Shown in pieces: positions 51,965 through 60,976 of a DNA stretch of 64,000 nt. Numbering within the stretch: the stretch's first letter is position 1; every line of letters starts with the position of its first letter. This DNA comes from Fimbriimonadaceae bacterium (GTDB taxonomy: Bacteria; Armatimonadota; Fimbriimonadia; Fimbriimonadales; Fimbriimonadaceae), in assembly GCA_019694835.1 (NCBI GenBank), contig JAIBBE010000008.1:1-64000 (forward strand), written 5' to 3'. The notes beneath the pieces are model-generated. The model had not been told where the DNA came from. It did no database searches and worked only from the letters and a program-made list of their open reading frames with translations. A program made the translations under genes and the position numbers.

Positions 51965-53248
51965 ATGGGGAAGTTTTCTCTGCTTCTTTGCTTTGCGTTG
52001 GTTGTAGCCGGTTGTGGGAAGAAAGAGGAGGCATGGCCGTCGGCGCCCAGCGCGGAAAAGAGCGGCGTTTTGGCGGATGGACAGGATCGTGCCCAGCGAT
52101 TTGTTTCAATCAACTTGAGAACATTGAAATTCAAAAAGCAAGCGGCCGATGGAATGGCCATCTGTGATGCGGGAGGCTTGTTTACAAATGCCGGATTTCA
52201 GCTTGTAACTTCTGTAACGGTCGAACTGCAGATCAAGGATAGTGCAGGTTCCAACATTCTTCTCAAAGCTATCGAGTTTAGTGACTTTAGGGACCAAGTC
52301 CTTGGCTTTGGTCCGGCATTGTTGCCAAAGAGTGCCGCGATGAAGGTGCAGGAGATTGAGCTGCCCACGGAAGTGCTATCTCGCATGGCATCTTACTGGT
52401 TTGTGGTGACGAAGTTTGAAGGATACGGCGGAGATTCGAATCTTCACGATCCGCTACGATTGATTTCAGCGGCTAAAACCAATGCGCCAACGGTGCTTGA
52501 GGAGTTAAAAAAGGATCCACGTCTCGCCGCATCAAGAGAGCCTACATCAGGTGTCTCGTTGGTCCATATTGCGTTCATCACGGGTGATCCCAAATTGATC
52601 GACTACTTCGCTTCCAACGGCAATTACTTGAAAGAAAAGACGAAGACGGGGTTGATGCCCGTGCATTGTGCGGGACTTGCGCCGACCAACTATGGGCTCA
52701 AGGTGCTCAAGCAAAGAGGCATTCCGGTCGATTCGCGAGATGCCAAAGGCAAGACACCGCTCATGCTTGCCTGCGAGTTCGGGACAACCAAGAACATCGA
52801 AGACCTGATTGAATTCGGCGCAAAGCCGAATGTTCGCAGCAATGATGGATTTAGTCCTTTCTTCTTTTCAACCTTTGACCGTCGGCCAACGAATCACCTT
52901 GAAGTCGTCAAAGCGCTGAAGAAGGGTGGCTTTGATGCCAACGAGTGGTCGACGCCGAATGATCATCCGCTGCACATTGCTTGGGATCCAGAAGTGATTA
53001 CTTATCTCGTATCGATAGGTGGGAACGTAAATGCCTATGCGAGGGGATCGGCAGCGGGTCACTGGACACCACTCCATCAAGCGGCCAAATATGGGCGCCC
53101 TGACCAAATCGCCGCGCTACTGGAAAACGGGGCCGATCCCCGGATCAAGACCGTTCCTAACGGTAATACACCTGCCGACATCGCACGAAACTATGGTCGA
53201 CTTACAGAAGAGCGCCTTATCCGTTCAGCGAAATCGAAGAGGAACTAG
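51965..53248 (+). CDS. Ankyrin-repeat lipoprotein
   Basis: A 427-aa lipoprotein with lipobox VAGC (LLLCFALVVAGC). Residues about 25-165 form a beta domain of unknown type; residues about 170-425 are ankyrin repeats (KTGLMPVHCAGLAP, DAKGKTPLMLACEFG, HFG-like NDHPLHIAWDPE, HWTPLHQAAKYGRPDQIAALLENGADP). The repeats imply binding to another protein in the envelope. The -35/-10 pair just upstream supports the ATG at 51965. It is followed 29 nt later by the ThuA-like gene. Confidence 0.88.
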   Translation: MGKFSLLLCFALVVAGCGKKEEAWPSAPSAEKSGVLADGQDRAQRFVSINLRTLKFKKQAADGMAICDAGGLFTNAGFQLVTSVTVELQIKDSAGSNILLKAIEFSDFRDQVLGFGPALLPKSAAMKVQEIELPTEVLSRMASYWFVVTKFEGYGGDSNLHDPLRLISAAKTNAPTVLEELKKDPRLAASREPTSGVSLVHIAFITGDPKLIDYFASNGNYLKEKTKTGLMPVHCAGLAPTNYGLKVLKQRGIPVDSRDAKGKTPLMLACEFGTTKNIEDLIEFGAKPNVRSNDGFSPFFFSTFDRRPTNHLEVVKALKKGGFDANEWSTPNDHPLHIAWDPEVITYLVSIGGNVNAYARGSAAGHWTPLHQAAKYGRPDQIAALLENGADPRIKTVPNGNTPADIARNYGRLTEERLIRSAKSKRN

Positions 53249-53277
53249 GATCTGTGAACAGTGTAATCTAACCCCAC

Positions 53278-54198
53278 ATGCTCGGTTTGCTTCTCGCCCT
53301 CCTTGATACGCCGTCGCCCAAGCACATCGTGCTCCTGGCGGGCGACGAGGAGTATCGATCGGAGGAGGCTTTGCCGCAGCTGGCCAAGATCCTCACGACC
53401 CGGCATGGGTTCAAGTGCACCGTGCTCTACTCGGTCAACGCCAAGGGCGAAATCGACCCCAACACGCAGGACAATCAGCCAGGAATGAGCTCGCTGGACT
53501 CGGCCGATCTTTGCATCATGATGCTGCGCTTCCGGCGCTGGCCGGACGAGCAGATGAAGCACTTCGTCGACTACTACCGGTCCGGAAAGCCGATCATCGC
53601 TCTGCGGACCAGCACGCACGCCTTCGACTATCCCGAAGACTCGTCCAGTGCCTACCGTCGATTCGGGTGGCGGAGCAAGGACTGGTCGGGGGGCTTCGGC
53701 GAGCAGGTGCTCGGCGAAAACTGGATCAGCCACTGGGGCAACCACGGCTCGCAAGGCACCCGCGCCATCATCGAACCCGACGTGAAGCACCCGGTCTTAA
53801 AGGGCGTCGAGGGCATTTACGTGACGACCGATGTGTACGAAGCCCACCCCCCTGCCGACGCCCAAATCCTCATGCGGGGCGAAGTTGTCGAGGGGATGAA
53901 GCCCACCGACCCGCCCGCTCAAGGCAAGAAGAAGACCGCGAAAGGCACAGAACAAGACTTCAACAGTCCTATGATGCCGATCGTGTGGACGCGCGAGGTC
54001 CTGAACGACAACGGGAAGACCAATCGAATCTTCACCTGCACCATGGGGGCTGCAACGGACTTCCTCAGCGAGCCGCTCAGGCGTCTGCTCGTGAACGCGA
54101 GCTACTGGGCCATGGGCTTGCCCGTTCCCGCCAAGGCCAACGTTGACCTCGTCGGGGACTACAAGCCGAGCCCGTTTGGTTTCCGAAAGCCTGGGTGA
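53278..54198 (+). CDS. ThuA-like domain protein (trehalose-utilisation-like)
   Basis: A 306-aa protein with a class I glutamine-amidotransferase-like fold of the ThuA type: HIVLLAGDEEYRSEEALPQLAKIL, LDSADLCIMMLRFRRWP, MKHFVDYYRSGKPIIALRTSTHAFDY, EVLGENWISHWG-like GEQVLGENWISHWG, MPIVWTREV and GAATDFLSEPLRRLLVNASYWA. A hydrophobic start (MLGLLLALLDTPS) may be a short signal. In this lineage such proteins often pair with sugar oxidoreductases. TAATCT lies 8 nt before the ATG. Confidence 0.88.
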   Translation: MLGLLLALLDTPSPKHIVLLAGDEEYRSEEALPQLAKILTTRHGFKCTVLYSVNAKGEIDPNTQDNQPGMSSLDSADLCIMMLRFRRWPDEQMKHFVDYYRSGKPIIALRTSTHAFDYPEDSSSAYRRFGWRSKDWSGGFGEQVLGENWISHWGNHGSQGTRAIIEPDVKHPVLKGVEGIYVTTDVYEAHPPADAQILMRGEVVEGMKPTDPPAQGKKKTAKGTEQDFNSPMMPIVWTREVLNDNGKTNRIFTCTMGAATDFLSEPLRRLLVNASYWAMGLPVPAKANVDLVGDYKPSPFGFRKPG

Positions 54199-54284
54199 TT
54201 GAACTCAGCCCTCAACCTATGGGCAAACTCGCATGGCGCAGTGATGGACCCAAAGAGCCTCGGTGAACGCCTATTCTTGCGTGA

Positions 54285-54301
54285 GCGGGCAAGATGCCCG
54301 C
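54285..54301. repeat. Short palindrome, family C core
   Basis: GCGGGCAAGATGCCCGC sits next to the stop of the dioxygenase-like gene; it is the same core as in the mgtE-DUF4349 gap. Confidence 0.6.
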
Positions 54302-54310
54302 GCCACTCTC

Positions 54311-55012
54311 TTATGCCCCAGGCGTCATTCCGAGCACGATCTCGAATTTGGCCGACAGTTCGCCCGCCTTCGAATCCTTCAAGGGATCGAACGGAACGAT
54401 GACTGAAGCGCGGGCTCGTGCGTCTGCGATTCCGAGCAAGACCCCATCATTGGTGTTGCGCGGCTCCCCCTTGATGTAGCACTGGGTCGTGAGAAGTTCC
54501 TGATTCTTCTTGCTCACCTTTACATGGATGTGCGGTGTCCTTCCGGGATAAGCAACGGGTTTGATGGTCCGGAAATAGTAGGCTCCTGTGGAATCGGTTA
54601 GAAACCGGCCGTAACCCTGAAAGTTCTTATCGAATTTTTCGCGATTGTCGCTGCCCGAATGCAAGTAGGCACCGTTCGCGTCGACCTGCCAGATTTCGAT
54701 GAGAGCGTTGCGAACTGGATGCCCCAACGCATCGACAATACGACCCGAAAGGTGTGTGACAACGCCTGCCGCAGGAGTCGTGCGGCTGTTGATGATCACG
54801 AGGTCGTTGTCGGTGTCCAGAGGCATCTTGTCAGGAAAGAACGGTCCTTCGGTCTGAGCCGGTGTCTTAACCAGTTCTTGGGCATAGTCGCCGCTCACAA
54901 CAAACGCCGCCGCCTCGTTGGGAAACAGCCGAAAAGCCAGCAGCGATGCGGCTCCTCCGCCGAGAAGTCTCAGAAACTGACGTCGAGAGTCGTTCTTCGT
55001 ATAGAAATCCAT
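54311..55012 (-). CDS. Intradiol ring-cleavage dioxygenase-like protein
   Basis: A 233-aa protein of the protocatechuate 3,4-dioxygenase-like fold with a Tat-type signal (NDSRRQFLRLLGGGAASLLAF). Core motifs: TEGPFFPDKMP, GRIVDALGHPVRNALIEIWQVDANGAY, FQGYGRFLTDSTGAYYFRTIKP (two Tyr) and TPHIHVKVSKK (two His), which supply the Fe(III) ligands. All four ligands appear present. The ATG at 55012 is chosen because the Tat motif follows directly; the in-frame ATG at 55081 adds a Ser/Arg-rich stretch. Substrate unknown; secreted members of this group are poorly studied. Confidence 0.85.
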   Translation of the reverse strand: MDFYTKNDSRRQFLRLLGGGAASLLAFRLFPNEAAAFVVSGDYAQELVKTPAQTEGPFFPDKMPLDTDNDLVIINSRTTPAAGVVTHLSGRIVDALGHPVRNALIEIWQVDANGAYLHSGSDNREKFDKNFQGYGRFLTDSTGAYYFRTIKPVAYPGRTPHIHVKVSKKNQELLTTQCYIKGEPRNTNDGVLLGIADARARASVIVPFDPLKDSKAGELSAKFEIVLGMTPGA

Positions 55013-55064
55013 AGTCCTAACCCGTCTACTACCGTACTGTACGCAGGAGTTGTTTGATTCCCGT

Positions 55065-55796
55065 TTACTTCTGCGCGGCAACGAATTCTTTGAATAACTC
55101 CTCGGGCTCTTTGCCGGTCAGCTTCTTAAACAGGGGGACAGGGTCCTCACCATCGCGCATCGCGTTGTCCAGTGCCGGAACGAGGCGCATATCGTACCTT
55201 CGAGATAACCACGCCAGCCACATTGCTGTGGTTCGGTAGGAGTCGGTGTATTTCGCTTTGTCGGGATTGATCTTCGTTCTCCCCGGTCCTGCGTGAAGTT
55301 CAGGCTCATAGCGCCACCATCGAATGTAATCGGCAATACCCTCAACCAGCCAGCCGGGCACCCGCCTTCCGCCATAGTTCTGAATGACGTGCGTGAGTTC
55401 GTGCACGACCATACCGAGGTCGTCTGGATGTTGAGTAATCCACTTCCCGTTAATCGTTATGGTCCCGCCTGACGCATACGCGGGAACGTCGAGCTCCTTC
55501 TTGAAAATCAGCTTGATGGCCTCGGGCGGCTCGAACGGCTTACTTCTGATCGAACGTGTCAACGGATCCCAACCGTCGGTCGCCAGCAGTTGGGTGATTT
55601 TGGGGTACCAATCCTGGACCAAAGCCGATGCGGCCAACGCCCATTGCTTGGCGGCTGGAACTTCAGTCACGTCGATCTCGACGGGCGGGCAGTTCATCGC
55701 TTTGGCAAGTGGATAGACATACGTTTCGAGGCTGCGAACAGCAGGTGCCTGACCAACAAGCGACAGGACCAGTGCAAGAGAAGATGCCGTTAACAC
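55065..55796 (-). CDS. Basic secretory protein (BSP) family metallopeptidase
   Basis: A 243-aa exported protein with signal peptide (SLALVLSLVGQA), the linker KAMNCPPVEIDV, DWYPKITQLLATDGW, the zinc motif MVVHELTHVIQNYGG, VPGWLVEGIADYIRW, and WLAWLSRRYDMRLV. These are hallmarks of the plant-type BSP family, which also occurs in bacteria. The GTG at 55796 with AAGGGG at 7 nt is favoured; an ATG at 55817 would overlap the S15 gene by 20 nt. It is the second gene of an S15-BSP operon. Confidence 0.85.
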   Translation of the reverse strand: MLTASSLALVLSLVGQAPAVRSLETYVYPLAKAMNCPPVEIDVTEVPAAKQWALAASALVQDWYPKITQLLATDGWDPLTRSIRSKPFEPPEAIKLIFKKELDVPAYASGGTITINGKWITQHPDDLGMVVHELTHVIQNYGGRRVPGWLVEGIADYIRWWRYEPELHAGPGRTKINPDKAKYTDSYRTTAMWLAWLSRRYDMRLVPALDNAMRDGEDPVPLFKKLTGKEPEELFKEFVAAQK

Positions 55797-55797
55797 C

Positions 55798-57675
55798 TCA
55801 GGACCCCTTGACCGCATTCAGGAACGCACCGGAACCACCGACGATTGGCAAAGTGATCCGGGTGGCGTCCAAGTCTACAGTGAGCTTCGTACCAGCTTTC
55901 GGCCAAACCGTGAAGTCGCGATCGCTCGACAGGATCATCAGCGCAATTCGCTTGCCGGCCGGGATGATTTGGTCATCCGGCTGCAAGTCAAAGGTCATCG
56001 TGACAAACTCGCCGGGCTTCAGGGGCACGCCAGGATCCATCGAATGGAAATCGCCTCCCTTGATCAGTGCTTTCGCATTCTGAGGGTCGGCCCAGCCTCG
56101 CGTGATCAAGTTCGCAGTGCCAACCGGACCATCGGTCCAAGGCAGTTGTACGAGATACACCGAGAGATTCGCAGCCGCCGCGCTGGACGCCAACCGAATC
56201 GTCACGCGCGCCGTCCCGGAGAGGTGAACAGATGACGCCAACTGCGGCGTGGCATAGATCAGCCGATGGGGAGAGTCCTCGGCTTTTGCGAGGGCAACCG
56301 GACCGAACTCCACGTTGTCGATCAGGTCTTCCTGGCCCTGCTTGGCCGGTGCCTTCGAGGAAAGCACACCCATCGTCTTTCCACTTTTCATTAGGTGAAA
56401 CGTGACCGGCTTGGCCTCGGGGTTTGGATAATCGGCATAGGCGGTTGGAGGTTGCGCCGGGCCACGCGGCGCAGCCGGATCTTGCTCACGCACGATGAAC
56501 GCCTTCGGGCCATTCTCGACGCCGTTCTGCACCCCATACAAGAAGCGCGTGAACCACTTGTTCATCAATTCAAAGGGAGGATCGCCGCCGTGGCCGCCTT
56601 GGTGAAAATACTGCACCAGGGGTACTTTGCCTTTGAGTGCTTCGCTAATCCTCACACTGTGTTCGGGCACGACGTTCCAATCATTAAATGCGTGCGCCAT
56701 CAGCACCGCACACTTGATGTTCTTGGCGAACAGCAGCAGGTCGCGTTCAGCCCAAAAGTTGTTGTAATCCCCGGTCCGGCGATCGCGCCCCTTTGCAAAT
56801 TCGCCATCACGATAGAGCTTGTTACTCGTTTCGCGTCCGGCGGGATCACCGCTGTTGATGAAATCGTACAAAGAGTCGATATCTTCACCAAGCCAGCCAC
56901 CCGGATGCCTCACTAAACCGTTTGAACGATAGTAATGATAATAGGACGTATTGGGTGCGACGGGAATAATCGCTTCCAAACCCTTCACTCCAGTGGTCGC
57001 GGCTGCCACCGGAATCGTTCCATTGTAAGAAGTTCCGGTCATCCCCACCTTGCCCGTACACCAAGTTGCCTTGATTTCGGTTTGCCCATCGCGCGTCGTG
57101 AAGCCCTTGGCTCGGCCATTGAGCCAATCGATGACTGCTTTCGGCGCCAATCGCTCAGCCGGGCCGCCCACTGTGGGTGAACCCTCGGATAGCCCGGTTC
57201 CAGGTGCTTCTGAGTGCACCACGGCAAAGCCGCGCGGCACCCAGTTACTGACCAGGGAGTTGGAAATCCTCGTTCGGTCTGGATTGAACTTGATATCTGG
57301 ATGCATCGTTCTGGGTGGTGGTTCCGCGCCGACTTCCTGTTTGACGTCCCAAAGGATTTGCCCCCCTCCGCCCGTGCCCGCGAAGTAAGGCGACGACTCG
57401 TAGATGACGGGCACTTTCAAGCCTTCGGTTTCCGTCTGCTTCTGTCGGGTGACATCGACGTGGACCCGGTCGCGCTTGCCGTTCTTGTCCGAGTCGAATT
57501 CGGTCTCCACCCACAGCCGCTCCCGAATCCAATCGTCGGCATTTGCGAACGCTTGAACCACCTGCGCTTGCCCGTCTTTGAATTCCGGCATGGCCCGCGT
57601 TGGGGCTTGAGCGAGTGCTCCAGGCAGCAGCGCGGAAGCGATAAGTGCGCAAAGAGAAAGGGGCTGATTGAGCAT
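55798..57675 (-). CDS. Secreted S15 family Xaa-Pro dipeptidyl-peptidase-like enzyme
   Basis: A 625-aa serine hydrolase. Signal peptide (LCALIASALLPGALA), alpha/beta-hydrolase part with EAPGTGLSEG, the nucleophile motif GMTGTSYNGTIPVAAA, HAFNDWNVVPEH (Asp) and YFHQGGHGGDPP (His), then a C-terminal beta jelly roll (about 470-625, VHLSGTARVTIRLASS). Length and domains fit S15 (PepX/CocE). It would cleave Xaa-Pro from peptides or act on esters in the envelope. CATAAT lies 9 nt before the ATG. It ends one or two bases before the BSP peptidase start. Confidence 0.92.
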   Translation of the reverse strand: MLNQPLSLCALIASALLPGALAQAPTRAMPEFKDGQAQVVQAFANADDWIRERLWVETEFDSDKNGKRDRVHVDVTRQKQTETEGLKVPVIYESSPYFAGTGGGGQILWDVKQEVGAEPPPRTMHPDIKFNPDRTRISNSLVSNWVPRGFAVVHSEAPGTGLSEGSPTVGGPAERLAPKAVIDWLNGRAKGFTTRDGQTEIKATWCTGKVGMTGTSYNGTIPVAAATTGVKGLEAIIPVAPNTSYYHYYRSNGLVRHPGGWLGEDIDSLYDFINSGDPAGRETSNKLYRDGEFAKGRDRRTGDYNNFWAERDLLLFAKNIKCAVLMAHAFNDWNVVPEHSVRISEALKGKVPLVQYFHQGGHGGDPPFELMNKWFTRFLYGVQNGVENGPKAFIVREQDPAAPRGPAQPPTAYADYPNPEAKPVTFHLMKSGKTMGVLSSKAPAKQGQEDLIDNVEFGPVALAKAEDSPHRLIYATPQLASSVHLSGTARVTIRLASSAAAANLSVYLVQLPWTDGPVGTANLITRGWADPQNAKALIKGGDFHSMDPGVPLKPGEFVTMTFDLQPDDQIIPAGKRIALMILSSDRDFTVWPKAGTKLTVDLDATRITLPIVGGSGAFLNAVKGS

Positions 57676-57710
57676 CGTTTCGTGATTATGATGAATACGG
57701 AGAGCGGGAA

Positions 57711-58496
57711 CTACTCATTCTGGAATGCGCCGCGCGACCCGGCACGTTCGTAGCATAGTCGGAGGCCATCCAGCGTCAAATTGGGCTCATAGCGGTGCAG
57801 CTTCTTGCACAGTCCCATAAACAGGCCGCCGAGGCCGCCTGTGACCAGGATCGTTGGGGAACTGCCCAATTCCGCGCTGATACGCTCTGCCAGTGCATCG
57901 ATGGCGCCGGCATAGCCGAGCATCACGCCGGACTGGATCGATTCGACCGTATTCCGGCCGATCGCGTTGTCGGGGGCGACGAGGGGAATCTGGGGGAGTT
58001 TGGCCGTTCGCAGAAAGAGGGCTTCCATGGAAACATTGATTCCCGGCAGGATCGCGCCGCCGACGTAGCAGCCGTCTGCGGAGACGGCGTCGAAGGTCGT
58101 CGCGGTACCAAAATCGACCACCACAACCGGCGGCTTCACCAGCGCCAACGCGCCCACCGCATTCGCGATCCGGTCCGCTCCCACGGCATGAGGTGGGTCA
58201 TATCGGACCGGCAGGCCAACTTGGTCGCCTGACTTGAGCAGAAACACCGGGGCATGCAGCCACTTGTCGGCGAGACGTTCGAGGTCGTGGTCCATACGCG
58301 GGACAACGCTCGCAATGGCGACAGCGCTAGCCTTGAACGGCAAGCCGGCGAGGTCGGCAAAGCCCTTGAGTTTGACGGCGAGTTCGTCCTCGGTCTCCTG
58401 GCTCACCGTCCCAAACCGCCAGACCGCGCGCCACGCCGAGCCGTCCCACACCCCGACGACCGTGTTCGTATTGCCGACATCCATCGCCCACAGCAT
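57711..58496 (-). CDS. coaX: Type III pantothenate kinase
   Basis: CoaX phosphorylates pantothenate, the first step of CoA synthesis. The 261-aa protein has the ASKHA phosphate loop MDVGNTNTVVGVW, the PVRYDPPHAVGADRIANAVGAL substrate region, VVDFGTATTFDAV and GGAILPGINVSMEAL. The ATG at 58496 gives the canonical start and has a CATAAT box 6 nt upstream; the longer reading from 58613 runs through that promoter and through the divergent gene's promoter. No acetyl-CoA carboxylase biotin ligase neighbour, as sometimes found, is present. Confidence 0.96.
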   Translation of the reverse strand: MLWAMDVGNTNTVVGVWDGSAWRAVWRFGTVSQETEDELAVKLKGFADLAGLPFKASAVAIASVVPRMDHDLERLADKWLHAPVFLLKSGDQVGLPVRYDPPHAVGADRIANAVGALALVKPPVVVVDFGTATTFDAVSADGCYVGGAILPGINVSMEALFLRTAKLPQIPLVAPDNAIGRNTVESIQSGVMLGYAGAIDALAERISAELGSSPTILVTGGLGGLFMGLCKKLHRYEPNLTLDGLRLCYERAGSRGAFQNE

Positions 58497-58502
58497 CGCC
58501 CC

Positions 58503-58508
58503 ATTATG
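58503..58508 (-). promoter_or_regulatory. -10 box, leaderless type (coaX)
   Basis: CATAAT on the minus strand ends 6 nt before the coaX ATG. Confidence 0.55.
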
Positions 58509-58544
58509 GTGGGAACAAGGTCCCGCAGCGACGCGTGCAGGCCG

Positions 58545-58550
58545 TAACCT
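58545..58550 (+). promoter_or_regulatory. -10 box, leaderless type (HExxH protein)
   Basis: TAACCT ends 6 nt before the ATG at 58557. The divergent coaX box is 36 nt away, so the two promoters share a 60-nt gap. Confidence 0.5.
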
Positions 58551-58556
58551 GCTGTC

Positions 58557-59285
58557 ATGGTTTTGACTTCGCTTGTCTTGGCTCTCGTCGCCCAGCCCCC
58601 GTACATCATTCACGCCGACGGCATTCCCGAGCCCACGCGGCAGCGCGTCGAGCGTTCACTCACACGTGGGACGGCACTGGTTGAGAATGCGATGGGCGCG
58701 CCCTTTCCTCATCGCTTCCCCGTTGAACTCGCCGCCCATCGCCGCGACTTCGACCGAGTGACCGCCGCCTACTGGAAGATGCCGCCGTCCGAGAAATGGA
58801 TGGTCGGCGCCGGAGCCTCAAACGTCCTCATCCTGCTCAGCCCGGACGCGTGGCGTAAGGAAGCCGTCGAGCACGACGCGAGCAGCGAAAAAGAACTCGA
58901 CCAGATCATTGCCCACGAACTGACGCACGTCTATCACGGTCAGGTGTGCCCACGCCGCGACTTCGACGGCATGGACGATATGGGCTGGTTCGTCGAAGGC
59001 CTGGCCGTCGTGGTTTCCGGTCAGCTTGAGATGAAGTACCTCGGCGTCGCTCGTCGTGCAGTTGAGTCGGGTCGGGGACCGCAGAGTCTGGCGGCTGCCT
59101 GGTCGGGCCCACATCGCTATGGGGTAGCTGGCTCGATGGTTAAGTACCTCGGCGAGAAGTGGGGACGCCTGGTACGGGACAAGGCGATGCGCTGCACGTC
59201 GACCGCGCAGGTGTTGCGGCTGCTCGGGGTGAGCGAGGCGGAGTTCCTGGCGGGATGGCGGGGTTGGTTGAAGGAGAAGTCGTAA
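58557..59285 (+). CDS. Gluzincin-like metallopeptidase (MA-like)
   Basis: A 242-aa protein with a short hydrophobic start (VLTSLVLALVAQPPYII) that may be a signal peptide. The zinc motif IIAHELTHVYHG lies near residue 120, followed by DMGWFVEGLAVVVSGQLE, where the Glu of EGLA is the likely third ligand (gluzincin pattern). The C-terminal part (GSMVKYLGEKWGRLV, LRLLGVSEAEFLAGWRGWL) matches the Peptidase_MA_2-like group. Substrate unknown. ATG at 58557 fixed by the adjacent promoter box. Confidence 0.82.
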   Translation: MVLTSLVLALVAQPPYIIHADGIPEPTRQRVERSLTRGTALVENAMGAPFPHRFPVELAAHRRDFDRVTAAYWKMPPSEKWMVGAGASNVLILLSPDAWRKEAVEHDASSEKELDQIIAHELTHVYHGQVCPRRDFDGMDDMGWFVEGLAVVVSGQLEMKYLGVARRAVESGRGPQSLAAAWSGPHRYGVAGSMVKYLGEKWGRLVRDKAMRCTSTAQVLRLLGVSEAEFLAGWRGWLKEKS

Positions 59286-59293
59286 GCAGGGAG

Positions 59294-59370
59294 CGCCGGC
59301 ACAAACCCTCCGGTGCCTACCGCCCATCATTGACGAAACTGAGGTAGCCGCCGGATGGGTCGTGCCGGCG
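59294..59370. repeat. Inverted repeat, family D
   Basis: Arms of 28 nt, 59294-59321 and 59343-59370 (CGCCGGCAC... / ...GTGCCGGCG), match with 5 mismatches. It fills most of the gap between two convergent stops. Confidence 0.7.
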
Positions 59371-59473
59371 TTCACCTTGGCCCGGACCGGTCACCGGCAA
59401 CTTAGCCCGCTTTGCTCAACTCGGGCTTGCACCAATGCTTACTGGACCTGGGATGACGACCCACGATCCAAGT

Positions 59474-59917
59474 TCAATACTGGATCAGGAACGTGCCCGA
59501 GGTCACTTCAATCGTACTTCCACCCGAAACCAGAGGACCCGTGAAGTTCCCCGCGAAATTCCCGGCTGCGTTCGTCACGGTCACGGTGAAGCCGTCGGCT
59601 GGCGTGTACGTGGTGCCGTCGATGATCACATTCACCGTGACTTGCGCCGAGGTGTAGGTCGCCGGAACCGTGGATGGATTGGGAGTGGTGATGGTCACGC
59701 GATCGCCGTTCTCGAGGGGAGTTGTCGCCGTGATCGTGTTCGCCGTCTTCGTCGCCTGCCATGTGTTGCCGGTGAACGAGATCGTGCCCGTCTGGCCGAC
59801 GCCCGCGCTGTAGTTGACGGTCACGGTGCTGTTGGCCTTCGTGCTGTCACCGCCACCGCCGCAACCGGCAAGAGCAGCGAGCGTGCAAAGAGCGAGGATG
59901 GTCCGAATTTGTCTCAT
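59474..59917 (-). CDS. Small beta-rich lipoprotein
   Basis: A 147-aa lipoprotein (lipobox LAGC followed by GGGG), with a mature part of Thr-rich beta repeats (STVTVNYSAGVGQTGTISF, NGDRVTITTPNPSTVPATYT, VTVNVIIDGTTYTPADGF). It looks like a single Ig-like or cell-surface beta sandwich; no family assigned. TAGGGT ends 6 nt before the ATG at 59917. Confidence 0.75.
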   Translation of the reverse strand: MRQIRTILALCTLAALAGCGGGGDSTKANSTVTVNYSAGVGQTGTISFTGNTWQATKTANTITATTPLENGDRVTITTPNPSTVPATYTSAQVTVNVIIDGTTYTPADGFTVTVTNAAGNFAGNFTGPLVSGGSTIEVTSGTFLIQY

Positions 59918-59923
59918 GCCAGA

Positions 59924-59929
59924 ACCCTA
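59924..59929 (-). promoter_or_regulatory. -10 box, leaderless type (small lipoprotein)
   Basis: TAGGGT on the minus strand ends 6 nt before the ATG at 59917. Confidence 0.45.
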
Positions 59930-59984
59930 GCACATCAACGTCCGCAACGGCAAGGAATTGCCTCCTTCAGGTAAACCCTCGCGG

Positions 59985-60956
59985 ATGGCAGCGTCGCCGA
60001 TTTTCGATTCGATCACCGATGTCGTCGGAAACACTCCGATGGTTAGGCTAAACCGGGTTTGCGCCGAATTTCCGGTGGAATTTCTCGCGAAATGCGAATT
60101 CCTCAACCCGGGCGGATCGGTCAAGGATCGCATCGGCGTGCGCATGCTGATCGAAGCGGAGAAAGCGGGCAAGATCAAGCCGGGGGATACCCTCATCGAG
60201 CCGACCAGCGGCAACACCGGCATCGGCATCGCCCTCGCGGCGGCTGCGCGCGGATACAAGTTGATCATCACGATGCCCATGAAGATGAGCATGGAAAAGC
60301 AGGTGGTGCTCGAGGCGCTTGGGGCGAAGATCGTGCGGACCCCGACCGAAGCGGCCCATGACTCTCCCGACAGCTTGTTCGGCGTAGCCTATCGACTGCT
60401 CAGGGAGATTCCTGGCTCGTTCATGCTTGACCAGTACGCCAACCCCGACAATCCCGCCGCCCATTACTTCGGCACCGGTACGGAGATTGTCGAGCAGTGC
60501 GAGGGGCGACTCGACTACTGCATCGTCAGCGTCGGCACCGGCGGCACGATCACGGGCATCGCGCGCAAGCTGAAAGAGGCGATTCCGAGCTGCAAGATCA
60601 TTGGTGTCGACCCGATCGGCAGCATCCTCGGCGGTGGTGAACCGGGTGGACCTTACTTTGTCGAGGGCATCGGCTACGACTTCTTCCCTGACGTGCTCGA
60701 CAACTCGCTCGTGGACGAGTACATTAAGACGAACGACGCCGACTCGTTTTACTGGGCACGAAAGATCGTGAAGGACGAGGGGCTCCTCGTCGGCGGTTCG
60801 GCGGGCGCGGTGCTTTGGGCGGCGCGACAGATTGCTCCGCGCTGCAAACCGGGCGAGCGCATGGTGCTAGTCTTCGCCGACTCGGTGCGCAACTACCTCA
60901 GCAAGCATCTCAACAACGACTGGATGCGCGAACACGGCTTCCCGATCCCAGAATAA
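59985..60956 (+). CDS. Cystathionine beta-synthase-type PLP enzyme
   Basis: A fold-type II PLP enzyme that condenses homocysteine (or sulfide) with serine/O-acetylserine. The 323-aa protein has NTPMVRLNRV, NPGGSVKDRIGVRM (PLP lysine), EPTSGNTGIGIALAA, PMKMSMEKQVVLEALGAKIVRTPT, GTGGTITGIARKLKE and the C-terminal LVFADSVRNYLSKHLNNDWM. The last motif and the KMSMEK block fit the CBS branch better than CysK; the C-terminal CBS regulatory domain is absent. ATG at 59985 is 9 codons inside a longer frame; no Shine-Dalgarno is visible. 20 nt before the GH44 gene. Confidence 0.9.
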   Translation: MAASPIFDSITDVVGNTPMVRLNRVCAEFPVEFLAKCEFLNPGGSVKDRIGVRMLIEAEKAGKIKPGDTLIEPTSGNTGIGIALAAAARGYKLIITMPMKMSMEKQVVLEALGAKIVRTPTEAAHDSPDSLFGVAYRLLREIPGSFMLDQYANPDNPAAHYFGTGTEIVEQCEGRLDYCIVSVGTGGTITGIARKLKEAIPSCKIIGVDPIGSILGGGEPGGPYFVEGIGYDFFPDVLDNSLVDEYIKTNDADSFYWARKIVKDEGLLVGGSAGAVLWAARQIAPRCKPGERMVLVFADSVRNYLSKHLNNDWMREHGFPIPE

Positions 60957-60976
60957 GGTAAGAGTGTTGCAAGGCC

